Assembly: GCA_963775625.1 (NCBI GenBank)
Contig: CAVZJM010000002.1
Span: 310,001 to 374,000, forward strand
DNA: 64,000 nt
Direction: 5' to 3'
Source: JAIBJN01 sp963775625
Lineage (GTDB): Bacteria > Actinomycetota > Thermoleophilia > Gaiellales > Gaiellaceae
A program made the position numbers and the translations under genes. The notes under the pieces are model-generated. The model ran no database searches. It saw only the letters and a list, made by a program, of their open reading frames with translations, and was not told the DNA's origin. Below, one piece after another: positions 1-7,881 of this stretch; the first letter of the stretch is position 1; the number at the start of each line of letters is the position of its first letter.

Positions 1-79
1 TCCCGATAGCGCTTGGCGCTCCTGCGAGCGGCGCGCTTGGAGAAGATTCTGGTGTAGCCGCGCGGAGGCTGGCAGCAGC

Positions 80-1246
80 TCACGCCGCCAGCAGGCGCGC
101 CTCGAGCACGCTCTGCAGCGCGTCGCGCACGGGGGCAAGCTCGATGCGGTCGAAGATCTCCTGGTAGAAGCCGCGCACGATCAGGAGCTGGGCCTCCTCC
201 CGCGAGAGGCCGCGGGCCATGCAGTAGAAGAGCTCGTCGCGGTTCACCTGCGAGACGGTGGCGCCGTGGGTGCAGCGCACGTCGTTGGCGAGAATCTCGA
301 GGCCCGGGATCGAGTCCGCGTGCGCGTCCGGCGAGAGCAGGAGGTTGCGGTTCTCCTGGTAGGCGTTCGTCCGCTGCGCGTCGCGCTCGACCTTGATCAT
401 CCCGCGCCAGACGGAGGTCGCCCTGTCCCGCAGGACGCCCTTGAAGGCGAAGTCCGAGGTCGTGTTCGGCGCCTCGTGCTCCTGGAGCGTGTCGTAGTCG
501 AGATGCTGGTCGCCGTCGGCGAAGTAGGCCCCGGTCACGCGCGAGGTGGCACCGCGGCCGGCGAGACGGTTCTCGATCGTGATCTTCCCCTTGCGCGAGC
601 CGAAGCCGCCGGCGACCCAGTCGAGCTCGGCGTCCTCGGCCACGCGTGCACGGTGCGTGGCGAAGTGCCACGTCGAGCGCGAGAGATTCTGGATGGAGAC
701 GTACTCGAGCTTCGCACCTCGCTCGACGAAGACCTCGGCGACCGCGTTCGAGTAGGACTCGAGCTCGGGGTCGGTCGAGGCGGACTCCTCGATCAGCGTG
801 AAGCGCGAGCCCTCCTCCGCGATCACGAGCAGGCGCCAGAAGAGCGAGCCGTTCGGTGTCGAGTTGCCGACGCGGACGTAGAGCGGCTTCTCCAGCTCCA
901 CGCCCGCCGGGACGTGCACGAGCAGACCATGCTGCCAGACAGCGGCGTTGTGGGCCGTCAGCTTGTCCTCGGCCCCGACCAGCGTCCCCAGAAGCTCGTG
1001 GTCGCCGAGCGGGGCGAACGTGATCCCCGCGGGCGCACTGACGATCTCGATCCCGCCCTCGGTCGCGTCGGCGATTCCGGCTGCGTCGATCTCGAGCATG
1101 CTGTCGGCGACCGACTCGGCCCCGGCGCCGTTCACGGCGTAGGACTCCGGGTCGAAGCCGCGCAGGTCCGTGAAGCGCCAGTGCTCGTCCGAGGTGGACG
1201 GGAGCGGCAGCGCCCGGTAGCGCTCGAGGGCCTGTGTCCTACTCAT
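80..1246 (-). CDS. sufD: Fe-S cluster assembly protein SufD
   Basis: SufD (388 aa) is the partner of SufB in the cytosolic SufBCD scaffold that builds Fe-S clusters and passes them to apoproteins. The C-terminal half shows the SufB/SufD beta-helix and C-terminal motifs, including NDVRCTHGATVSQV near residue 320 and SREEAQLLIVRGFY near 360. SufB in this window has the parallel motifs NDVDIGHEATVSKI and SEAEAAAMIVSGF. The length is normal for the family. The ATG start lies inside the last codons of the upstream VOC gene (8-base overlap), so it is the last gene of sufC-sufB-VOC-sufD and is probably translationally coupled. No sufS, sufU or sufT follows before the window edge, which leaves only 79 bases. 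Identification is firm. Confidence 0.95.
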   Translation of the reverse strand: MSRTQALERYRALPLPSTSDEHWRFTDLRGFDPESYAVNGAGAESVADSMLEIDAAGIADATEGGIEIVSAPAGITFAPLGDHELLGTLVGAEDKLTAHNAAVWQHGLLVHVPAGVELEKPLYVRVGNSTPNGSLFWRLLVIAEEGSRFTLIEESASTDPELESYSNAVAEVFVERGAKLEYVSIQNLSRSTWHFATHRARVAEDAELDWVAGGFGSRKGKITIENRLAGRGATSRVTGAYFADGDQHLDYDTLQEHEAPNTTSDFAFKGVLRDRATSVWRGMIKVERDAQRTNAYQENRNLLLSPDAHADSIPGLEILANDVRCTHGATVSQVNRDELFYCMARGLSREEAQLLIVRGFYQEIFDRIELAPVRDALQSVLEARLLAA

Positions 1247-1976
1247 GCGGCGGCGCGTACCGGCGGTGGACGATGATGGCGTTCCCGTCGAAGTCGGTGC
1301 AGAAGGCCATGTGGCACACGCCCGAGTCGATCGTCTCTCCGCTGAACTCGACTCCCTCGGCCTCTAGCTTGCTGCGGGCCTCGGCCACGTCCGGCACGCG
1401 GATGGCGATGCCGGTCGCGGGGACGAACTCCCGCCCGAGCTTCTCGGGCTGCCAGAGGCCGAGCGTCACGTTGGAGGTCTCGAACTCGAACCAGACCGAG
1501 TCGGACGAGGACGTGGACTCCTCGAGCCCGAGCAGCTCCCCGTAGAACCTCCGTGCCTGGGCGGGGTCGCGCGTCGGGATGGGGACGAAGTCGATGCGCT
1601 CGACCTCGATCATGAGCGCGTACCTGCGGTGGAGCATGAGCGCGTTCCCGTCGGGATCGCGGAAGAAGGCCATGTGGCAGACGCCGGTGTCGAGAATCTC
1701 GCCCTCGAACTCGACGCCCTTCGCCTCGAGCTCGCGCCGGCCCTCCTCCACATCGGGCACCCGAAGCGCGATGTGAGCCGTGTGCGGCCCCTCGAACGCC
1801 TGGCCGACGTTCGTCGGATCCATGAGGTAGAGGCTGACGTTGCCGGTCTCGAACTCGGGCCAGCCGCCTTCGTCGAGGTTCGGGCTCGGCAGGCCGAGGG
1901 TGTCGGCGTAGAACCGCTTCGACCGCTCCATGTCCCGCACCGGCACGGAGATGAAGTCGGTGCGCTCGACGTTCAA
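1239..1976 (-). CDS. Tandem VOC (glyoxalase/bleomycin-resistance fold) protein inside the suf operon
   Basis: A 245-aa protein made of two vicinal-oxygen-chelate domains, roughly residues 1-120 and 122-245. They match each other closely: the domain ends read GVCHMAFFRDPDGNALMLHRRYA and GVCHMAFCTDFDGNAIIVHRRYA in two successive copies. I place the start at TTG 1976-1974, which overlaps the sufB stop (TTGA) and has a GGAGGG Shine-Dalgarno 9 bases upstream; the first ATG in frame would cut into domain 1. The reaction is unknown. VOC enzymes bind a metal with His/Glu side chains across paired modules, and this is a covalent pair. Sitting between sufB and sufD suggests a link to Fe-S metabolism or metal/thiol stress, but that is inference from position only. 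Confidence 0.85.
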   Translation of the reverse strand: MNVERTDFISVPVRDMERSKRFYADTLGLPSPNLDEGGWPEFETGNVSLYLMDPTNVGQAFEGPHTAHIALRVPDVEEGRRELEAKGVEFEGEILDTGVCHMAFFRDPDGNALMLHRRYALMIEVERIDFVPIPTRDPAQARRFYGELLGLEESTSSSDSVWFEFETSNVTLGLWQPEKLGREFVPATGIAIRVPDVAEARSKLEAEGVEFSGETIDSGVCHMAFCTDFDGNAIIVHRRYAPPHE

Positions 1977-3385
1977 CCGACGGAGCCCTCCATCTGGAGC
2001 TGGATCAGACGGTTCAGCTCGACCGCGTACTCGAGCGGGAGCTCCTTCGTGATCGGCTCGACGAAGCCGGAGACGATCATCGCGGCCGCCTCGGCCTCGG
2101 AGAGGCCGCGGCTCATCAGGTAGAAGAGCTGCTCCTCGCCGATCTTCGACACGGTCGCCTCGTGCCCGATGTCCACGTCGTTCTCGTCGATGCGGATGTA
2201 GGGGTACGTGTCGGTGCGCGAGTCCTCGTCGAGGATGAGCGCGTCGCAGACCACCTTGGAGCGCGCGCCGTGCGCGCCCTTGGCGACCTCGAGGAGGCCG
2301 CGGTAGCTCGCCCGCCCGCCGTTCTTCGAGATCGACTTGGAGGTGATCACCGAGGACGTGTTCGGCGCCACGTGGACGGCCTTGCCGCCCGCATCCTGGT
2401 GCTGGCCGTCGCCGGCGAAGGCGATGGAGAGCACCTCGCCGTGGGCGCCCTCGCCCATCAGCCAGATGGCCGGGTACTTCATGGTCAGCTTCGAGCCGAG
2501 GTTCCCGTCCACCCACTCCATGGTCGCGTTCTCGTGGGCGACCGCGCGCTTCGTGACGAGGTTGTAGACGTTGTTCGACCAGTTCTGGATCGTCGTGTAG
2601 CGGCAGCGGCCGCCCGGCTTGACGATGATCTCGACGACCGCCGAGTGGAGCGAGTCGCTCGAGTAGATCGGCGCGGTGCAGCCCTCGACGTAGTGCACGT
2701 AGGCGCCTTCGTCGACGATGATCAGCGTGCGCTCGAACTGGCCCATGTTCTCCGCGTTGATGCGGAAGTAGGCCTGGAGCGGCATGTCGATCGAGACGCC
2801 CGGGGGCACGTAGATGAAGGAGCCGCCGGACCAAACGGCAGAGTTGAGCGCCGCGAACTTGTTGTCGTTCTGCGGGATGATCGTGCCGAAGTACTGCTTG
2901 ACGAGCTCCTCGTGCTCGCGCAGGCCCGAGTCCATGTCGAGGAAGAGCACGCCCTTCGCCTCGAGGTCGGCCTGGAGCTTGTGGTAGACGACCTCCGACT
3001 CATACTGGGCGCCGACGCCCGCCAGGTACTTCTTCTCGGCCTCCGGAATCCCGAGCCGGTCCCACGTGTTCTTGATGTCGGCCGGCAGGTCTTCCCAGCT
3101 CGTTGCCTGCTTCTCGGTCGGGCGAATGTAGTAGTACATGTTCTCGAAGTCGATCTCGTTCAGGTTGCCGCCCCACTGCGGAAGGGGCCGAGCGCGGAAG
3201 TACTCGAGAGACTTCAGGCGGAACTTGCGCATCCATTCGGGCTCGTTCTTGTGCTCCGAGATCATCGCGACGACCTCGGGGTTGAGCCCGCGGCCGGACT
3301 TGAAGAAGTACTCCTCCGGGTCGTGGAAGCCGAACTTGTAGTCGTTGCCGATCTCCGCTACGACCTGGGTTTCCGCAGTGGCCAT
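1973..3385 (-). CDS. sufB: Fe-S cluster assembly protein SufB
   Basis: SufB (470 aa) is the main scaffold of the SufBCD complex, on which clusters are assembled with energy from SufC. It is full length and strongly typical: KFGFHDPEEYFFKSGRGL at the N-terminus, IRPTEKQATSWEDLP, the repetitive beta-helix core, and a C-terminal region with NDVDIGHEATVSKIGEEQLFY. The ATG shares one base with the sufC stop (TGATG), so translation is coupled to sufC. The VOC gene starts inside its stop codon. Gene order C-B-VOC-D is unusual only for the inserted VOC gene. Identification is firm. Confidence 0.97.
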   Translation of the reverse strand: MATAETQVVAEIGNDYKFGFHDPEEYFFKSGRGLNPEVVAMISEHKNEPEWMRKFRLKSLEYFRARPLPQWGGNLNEIDFENMYYYIRPTEKQATSWEDLPADIKNTWDRLGIPEAEKKYLAGVGAQYESEVVYHKLQADLEAKGVLFLDMDSGLREHEELVKQYFGTIIPQNDNKFAALNSAVWSGGSFIYVPPGVSIDMPLQAYFRINAENMGQFERTLIIVDEGAYVHYVEGCTAPIYSSDSLHSAVVEIIVKPGGRCRYTTIQNWSNNVYNLVTKRAVAHENATMEWVDGNLGSKLTMKYPAIWLMGEGAHGEVLSIAFAGDGQHQDAGGKAVHVAPNTSSVITSKSISKNGGRASYRGLLEVAKGAHGARSKVVCDALILDEDSRTDTYPYIRIDENDVDIGHEATVSKIGEEQLFYLMSRGLSEAEAAAMIVSGFVEPITKELPLEYAVELNRLIQLQMEGSVG

Positions 3386-4161
3386 CAGGCTGCTGCCTCC
3401 TCCTTGACGCCGAAGGCTTCGTAGCCATCGACCTCGAGCTGCTCTGCGAGCTCCGGCCCGCCTTCCTTCACGATACGCCCGTCGACGAAGACGTGCACGA
3501 AGTCCGGCTTCACGTAGCTCAGGATTCGCTGATAGTGCGTGATCACGAGCGCGCCCATCTCGGGGCCGACGAGGCTGCGCACGCCCTTCGCGACGATCCG
3601 CAGCGCGTCGATGTCGAGCCCGGAGTCGGTCTCGTCGAGCACCGCGATCCGCGGGGAGAGCATCGCCATCTGCAGGATCTCGACGCGCTTCTTCTCGCCT
3701 CCGGAGAAGCCGTCGTTCAGGTAGCGCCCGGCCATCTCCTTCGGCACCTTGAGCTCCTCCATCGCAGCGGTCAGCTGCTTGCGGAACTCCGGGATCTTGA
3801 CCGGGTCCTCCTCGCCGCCGTTCTTCGCCTTGCGCGTAGCGTTGACAGCCGAGCGGAGGAAGCTGGCCACGGTCACGCCCGGGACGGCGTGCGGATACTG
3901 GAACGCGAGGAAGAGGCCGCGCTGGGCACGCTCGTCCGCCTCGAGCTCGAGGATCGACTTGCCGTCGAAGAGGATGTCGCCCTCCGTGATCTCGTACGCC
4001 GGATGGCCCATGAGCGCGTAGGCGAGCGTGGACTTGCCGGACCCGTTCGGGCCCATGATCGCGTGCACCTCGTCGGTGTCGACGGCCAGGTCGAGCCCGC
4101 GGACGATCTCGGTCCCGTCCTCGGTGGCGACGTGCAGATTTTTGATCTCGAGAAGAGCCAT
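3385..4161 (-). CDS. sufC: Fe-S assembly ATPase SufC
   Basis: SufC (258 aa) is the ABC-type ATPase that drives the SufB-SufD scaffold. It has Walker A GPNGSGKST near residue 37, the signature SGGEKKRVEILQMA near 155 and Walker B AVLDETDSGLDIDALR near 178; ETDSGLD is the SufC form of the D-loop. It is the first gene of the operon. An AGGACC Shine-Dalgarno precedes the ATG. Upstream lies a leader with an 8-bp perfect inverted repeat and a TACACT -10 candidate. No SufR/Rrf2 regulator gene is adjacent. Identification is firm. Confidence 0.97.
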   Translation of the reverse strand: MALLEIKNLHVATEDGTEIVRGLDLAVDTDEVHAIMGPNGSGKSTLAYALMGHPAYEITEGDILFDGKSILELEADERAQRGLFLAFQYPHAVPGVTVASFLRSAVNATRKAKNGGEEDPVKIPEFRKQLTAAMEELKVPKEMAGRYLNDGFSGGEKKRVEILQMAMLSPRIAVLDETDSGLDIDALRIVAKGVRSLVGPEMGALVITHYQRILSYVKPDFVHVFVDGRIVKEGGPELAEQLEVDGYEAFGVKEEAAA

Positions 4162-4189
4162 GAGGTCCTAACTGGGTGGTAAAGCTCCG

Positions 4190-4212
4190 GAAACGGCCTC
4201 ACGAGCCGTTTC
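4190..4212 (-). promoter_or_regulatory. Inverted repeat in the sufC leader
   Basis: GAAACGGC (4190-4197) and GCCGTTTC (4205-4212) form a perfect 8-bp inverted repeat with a 7-base spacer, 28 bases before the sufC start. If transcription starts about 7 bases past the TACACT box, the hairpin forms at the very 5' end of the mRNA. It could be an operator, an mRNA-stabilising stem or an attenuator; there is no T-run, so a simple terminator is unlikely. Confidence 0.5.
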
Positions 4213-4215
4213 GTG

Positions 4216-4229
4216 ACACCGACAGTGTA
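4216..4229 (-). promoter_or_regulatory. Candidate sufC promoter -10 box with overlapping palindrome
   Basis: On the minus strand TACACT (4229-4224) fits the TANNNT -10 consensus. It is part of an imperfect palindrome ACACT-N3-GGTGT (4228-4216). A repressor site on the -10 box is the usual layout for Rrf2/SufR-type control of suf operons, but the motif assignment is inference and no clear -35 box is visible. Confidence 0.35.
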
Positions 4230-4266
4230 GCGGCTCGCTCCAGCTAGCCTGCGGCTACGAGGCTGG

Positions 4267-4272
4267 TATCCT
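4267..4272 (+). promoter_or_regulatory. -10 box of a leaderless tatA transcript
   Basis: TATCCT ends 6 bases before the tatA ATG, so transcription would begin at or next to the start codon. Confidence 0.55.
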
Positions 4273-4278
4273 GAGTCC

Positions 4279-4542
4279 ATGCCCTTCGGAATCGGGATCT
4301 GGGAGCTCGTCATCCTCATGGTCGTGCTGCTGCTCGTCTTCGGGGCGAAGAGACTCCCCGAGATGGGCCGTTCAATCGGCCACGGGATGCGCGAGTTCAA
4401 GGACGCGGTCACAGGCAAGGACGACGAGCCGGAGAAGACGGAGCTCACATCGCCGCCTCCGGCGCCCGCGAGCGCGCATCCTTCCCCCGACCCGGCCGAG
4501 CCCGAGCGCGTCGAGTCCGAGCGCGTCTCCAGCTCCAGCTAG
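4279..4542 (+). CDS. tatA: Sec-independent translocase subunit TatA
   Basis: TatA (87 aa) forms the membrane pore of the twin-arginine pathway for folded proteins. It has the single N-terminal membrane helix (GIWELVILMVVLLLVFG), the FGAKRLPEMGRSIGHGMREFK hinge and amphipathic helix, then a Pro/Ser/Glu-rich tail of about 40 residues with no fixed structure. It lies 6 bases before tatC, so the two form one unit. A TATCCT box directly upstream suggests a leaderless message. TatB is not adjacent; many actinobacterial-type systems place it elsewhere. Firm identification. Confidence 0.95.
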   Translation: MPFGIGIWELVILMVVLLLVFGAKRLPEMGRSIGHGMREFKDAVTGKDDEPEKTELTSPPPAPASAHPSPDPAEPERVESERVSSSS

Positions 4543-4548
4543 CCCAGC

Positions 4549-5328
4549 ATGGCCAGGATGCCGCGTCGCCTCGAGCACGGCGATCGCGTCACGCTCGTCG
4601 AGCACCTGGACGAGCTCCGCTCGCGCCTGATCATCTCCCTCGGCGCCGTCGCCGTCGGCTTCGTCGTCGCGTTCGTCTTCCAGGACACCATTCTCGAGTG
4701 GCTGGAAGCGCCGCTTCCGGAGGGGAAGGCGCTGATCACCTTCGGGGTGACCGAGCCGTTCTTCACGTCGATCAAGGTGAGCTTCTACGCCGGCTTCGCC
4801 CTGGCGCTGCCGGTCGTCCTCTGGCAGACGTGGAGCTTCCTCGCGCCTGCCTTCCAGGAGCACTCGCAGCGGATCGTCGCGGTCTTCGTCGCCATCTCGA
4901 CGGCGCTCTTCGCCGCCGGGCTCGCCTTCGCCTACTGGATCGTGCTCCCGCGCGCGCTCCACTTCCTCACGACCTACAACGAGGAGTTCTTCCAGATCGA
5001 GGTCAGGGCGAACTACTACTTCTCGTTCGTGACCCTCGGCCTGATCGGCTTCGCGCTCGTCTTCCTCCTTCCCATCTTCGTGCTGGCGCTCGTCCGGCTC
5101 GGCGTCCTCACCTCGACGACGCTGCGGCACAACCGCCGCATCGGCTACGTCAGCGTTCTCGTCGTCGCGATCATCCTCCCGACGGTCGACCCGGTCTCGC
5201 TCGCGTTCGAGGTCGTGCCGCTCCTGCTCCTCTTCGAGCTCTCGATCTGGGCCTCCGTCATCCTCGAGAAGCGCTGGGCCGCCCAGATCGAGGCCCGCCG
5301 CGAGGCGTACGCCGGCACCGACACCTAG
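4549..5328 (+). CDS. tatC: Sec-independent translocase subunit TatC
   Basis: TatC (259 aa) is the six-helix receptor that binds twin-arginine signal peptides. Typical sequence: TLVEHLDELRSRLIISL near residue 18, the PFFTSIKVSFYAGFALALPVVLWQTW block near 70-95, and APAFQEHSQR. Six hydrophobic segments can be counted. A second possible start three codons in (ATG, MPRRLE) cannot be excluded. It lies 6 bases after tatA. The following gene begins after a 55-base spacer that can fold back on itself. Confidence 0.95.
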   Translation: MARMPRRLEHGDRVTLVEHLDELRSRLIISLGAVAVGFVVAFVFQDTILEWLEAPLPEGKALITFGVTEPFFTSIKVSFYAGFALALPVVLWQTWSFLAPAFQEHSQRIVAVFVAISTALFAAGLAFAYWIVLPRALHFLTTYNEEFFQIEVRANYYFSFVTLGLIGFALVFLLPIFVLALVRLGVLTSTTLRHNRRIGYVSVLVVAIILPTVDPVSLAFEVVPLLLLFELSIWASVILEKRWAAQIEARREAYAGTDT

Positions 5329-5383
5329 TGCCCCTCCAGGCAATACGCGCCTGTCCGAGGCAGCAGCACCTGAAGGGACACTA
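5326..5383 (+). promoter_or_regulatory. Imperfect inverted repeat linking the tatC stop and the next ribosome site
   Basis: TAGTGCCCCT (5326-5335, containing the tatC stop) can pair with AGGGACACTA (5374-5383, containing the AAGGG ribosome site and abutting the GTG start at 5384) with one wobble. The fold would hide the start of the downstream amidohydrolase unless opened by ribosomes finishing tatC. This is a plausible translational-coupling device but is not proven. Confidence 0.35.
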
Positions 5384-6694
5384 GTGCCGCAGACTGTCTA
5401 CGCGGCCGACTGGGTCGTCCCGGTCGAGGGGGAGCCCGTGCGCGGCGGAGGCGTCGCTGTGGAGAACGGGCGGGTCGTCGCGGTCGGGCCCGCGGCGGAG
5501 CTCGCAGGCGAGCGGCAGACGTTCGAGGACGCGGTCATCGTTCCGGCGTTCGTCAACGCCCACTCGCACCTGGAATACGCGGTCTACGCGGGATTCGGGG
5601 ACGGCTTCGCGTTTCCGCCCTGGATCGACCTGCACGTGACCCGGAAGCGACGCCTCGTCGAGGGCGACGCGACCGCCATCGCGAGGCTCGGGGCGGCGGA
5701 GTGCCTGCGCTCCGGGATCGCCACGATCGGGGACGCGAGCTTCACCGGCGCCGCGGCCGCCGCCTGTGCCGACCTCGGCCTCGCCGGGATCGTCTACCTG
5801 GAGGTCTTCGGAGACGACCCCGAAGCCGCGCTCACCCGCTTCGCGGAGCTGCGCGACGGCGCGGAGGGTTTTCTCTCGCGCCGCCTCGCCCTCGGCGTCT
5901 CGCCGCATGCGCCCTACACGACGTCGGCGGTCGTCTACGAGGCCTGCGCCGGCCTCGGGCTCCCGCTGACCACCCACCTGGCGGAGAGCGAGGCCGAGCA
6001 GGAATGGGTGCTGCACGGGAGCGGCACGATGAGCGCGGCGGCCGAGCTGCTCGTCCCGCCGGCGGGGACGACCGGGATCCGCATGCTGGCCGAGCGCGGG
6101 CTGCTCGGGCCGAATGTGCTGGCAGCGCACTGCGTCCACGCCGATTCGGAGGAGATCGAGATCCTGGCCGAGCACTCGACGGCGATCGCGCACTGCCCGC
6201 GCTCCAATGCTGTCCTCGGCTGCGGGACCGCGCCGCTCACAGAGTTTCTGTCGGGCGGCGGCCGGGTCGGCCTCGGGACCGACAGCCCCGCCTCGACGCC
6301 GTCGTTCGACATGTTCGAGGAGATGCGCACCGCCGTCTACCTCGCGCGTGCACGCGAGCGGCAGCCCGACGCGCTCTCGGCGAGCGCGGCACTGGAACTC
6401 GCTACTCTTGGCGCAGCGCGCGCGCTCGGGCTCGGCGACGAGACGGGCTCGCTCGCCGCCGGCAAGCGCGCCGACCTCGCCGTCGTCTCGCTCGCCGGGT
6501 CGCCGTTCCTCCCCTGGGAGGACCCAACGACCGCCGTGGTCTTCGGCGGCTCGCCGGACAGGGTGCTCCTCACCCTCGTCGCGGGCGAGGTTCGGTACGA
6601 GGAAGGAGGGTTCGAATGGCACGAGCTTCGACGCAGCGCAAGCGCCGCGCGCGACCGCCTGCTCAGCAACGTGCCGCCCAGGCCGAAGACCTGA
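5384..6694 (+). CDS. Amidohydrolase-family deaminase (aminodeoxyfutalosine/SAH-deaminase-like)
   Basis: A 436-aa metal-dependent hydrolase of the TRZ/ATZ group. Metal and active-site residues are visible: NAHSHLEY near residue 60, SPHAPYTTS near 175, THLAESEAEQEW near 200, AHCVHAD near 245 and GTDSPAS near 306. The HSHLE form and the following FGDGFAFPPWI resemble deaminases acting on aminodeoxyfutalosine in menaquinone synthesis, but S-adenosylhomocysteine/MTA deaminases share most of these features, so the substrate is open. The start is GTG with AAGGG 6 bases upstream. The stop overlaps the ATG of the TPR gene (TGATG). Confidence 0.8.
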   Translation: MPQTVYAADWVVPVEGEPVRGGGVAVENGRVVAVGPAAELAGERQTFEDAVIVPAFVNAHSHLEYAVYAGFGDGFAFPPWIDLHVTRKRRLVEGDATAIARLGAAECLRSGIATIGDASFTGAAAAACADLGLAGIVYLEVFGDDPEAALTRFAELRDGAEGFLSRRLALGVSPHAPYTTSAVVYEACAGLGLPLTTHLAESEAEQEWVLHGSGTMSAAAELLVPPAGTTGIRMLAERGLLGPNVLAAHCVHADSEEIEILAEHSTAIAHCPRSNAVLGCGTAPLTEFLSGGGRVGLGTDSPASTPSFDMFEEMRTAVYLARARERQPDALSASAALELATLGAARALGLGDETGSLAAGKRADLAVVSLAGSPFLPWEDPTTAVVFGGSPDRVLLTLVAGEVRYEEGGFEWHELRRSASAARDRLLSNVPPRPKT

Positions 6695-7475
6695 TGTTCT
6701 TCCCGAAGCTCCGGCGGCGGGCGAAATGGGTCTTCCTCTTCCTCGCCGTGGCCTTCGCCTTCAGCTTCGTCTTCTTCGGCGTCGGCGCAGGGGGCTCCGG
6801 GATCGGCGACTACATCTCGGACCTCCTCAACCGCCCGGTCTCGAGCGACACGCCCGCGCTCGACGATGCCCAGGAGGCCGTGGCCGAACGGCCGAACGAC
6901 CCCGAGGCGCAGCTCGACCTCGCGCGCGCCGCCCAGACCGCGGGTCAGGTCGACCTCGCGATCGTCGCCTACGAGAAGTATCGGACGATGCGCCCGGAGG
7001 ACACGGACGCGCTGCGCACGCTGACGGCGCTTTACGGCGCGCAGATCGCCGAGGCTCAGCAGCGCGCGGCCGTCGCCTCGAACGAGGCCGCAGGAGGCGT
7101 CCCTTCCGAACACGCTCGCCCCGCAGGACAGCGAGTTCCTGCAGGAGCTGACCACGAATCCCCTGACGGCGTCGCTCAGCGCTCGGGCGCAGGCGCGCGC
7201 CGAGCGCCGCGAACGCCGAGGTGCAGAGCCTCTCGCTCTCCCAGATCGGCGTCTTCTCGGAGCTGACCGAGCTCGTCGACGACGATCCGCTGCTCTTCCT
7301 CCAGTACGCGAACGCCGCGGAGACCGCCCAGGACTTCGAGGCCGCGATCGCCGCCTACGAAGCGTACCTCGACCTCCAGCCGAACAGCCCGAACGCGGAG
7401 CAGATCCAGGAGCGGATCGACCAGCTGAAGACGGTTGCCGGCATCGCGCCCGACGAGGAGTCGGACGGCGGGTAG
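6694..7475 (+). pseudogene. TPR membrane protein, frame broken twice
   Basis: Read with two corrections this is a 259-aa protein. It has a basic N-terminus, one membrane helix (WVFLFLAVAFAFSFVFFGV), then tetratricopeptide-like repeats (ERPNDPEAQLDLARAA, FLQYANAAETAQDFEAAIAA). The frame is lost near 7093 and near 7207; removing one G and one C restores a continuous coding sequence ending in DEESDGG. The middle stretch (SLPNTLAPQDSEFLQEL) is only readable in a third frame. Both breaks are single extra bases in GC-rich runs, and the gene is embedded in a tight operon, so sequencing error is at least as likely as decay. Role unknown; probably a periplasm-facing scaffold. Confidence 0.7.
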
Positions 7476-7515
7476 AGCGGTTAGGGTAGGCGCTCGTTCC
7501 CAGGAGGAAGGGCTC

Positions 7516-7881
7516 ATGAACTTCGACAGCAAGGCTGAGCAGGTTTCCGGGGATGTCTGGGTCGTCGCCCTTACCGGTGAGGTCGACCTCTACACCGCTC
7601 CGGAGTTCAAGCAGCAGCTCCTGGACGTGATCGCCCAAGGCGCGAGCCACGTAGTCGTCGACCTGACGGACACCACGTTCATCGACTCGACGACGCTCGG
7701 AGTACTCGTCGGCGGCGTCAAGCGCCTGCGGCCGAACGGCGGGCAGCTGTCGATCGTCTGCAGCGACCGCAACATCACGAAGATCTTCGAGATCACGGGG
7801 CTCAATCGCGTGTTCACGATCCACGCCGACCGGGCGGCGGCACTCGAGAGCGCCGGCGTCACCCAGGCGCAGCCTTCTTAG
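7516..7881 (+). CDS. STAS-domain anti-sigma factor antagonist
   Basis: A 121-aa single STAS domain of the SpoIIAA/RsbV type. It has GEVDLYTAPEF near residue 22 and VVDLTDTTFIDSTTLGVLVGG near 47-68; the Ser in DSTTLG is the usual kinase target that switches binding to an anti-sigma kinase. A strong AGGAGGAAGG ribosome site lies 5 bases before the ATG, which fixes the start. No partner kinase or sigma-B-type factor is in the window. The stop overlaps the GTG of the cytochrome c gene by one base. Confidence 0.9.
   Translation: MNFDSKAEQVSGDVWVVALTGEVDLYTAPEFKQQLLDVIAQGASHVVVDLTDTTFIDSTTLGVLVGGVKRLRPNGGQLSIVCSDRNITKIFEITGLNRVFTIHADRAAALESAGVTQAQPS

Noticed and set aside
1..79. Gene end or RNA at the left edge
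   Set aside because: No motif, frame or structure strong enough to support a call in 79 bases.
266..1276. Long open frame on the plus strand across sufD
   Set aside because: It is the complement of a GC-rich gene; the translation is Arg/Val/Gly-rich with no recognisable motif, while sufD on the other strand is unmistakable. The same holds for long plus-strand frames across sufB, ctaD, rfbB and MMPL.
7080..7215. Programmed frameshifting in the TPR gene
   Set aside because: No slippery heptamer or downstream stem at either site, and two separate shifts would be needed.
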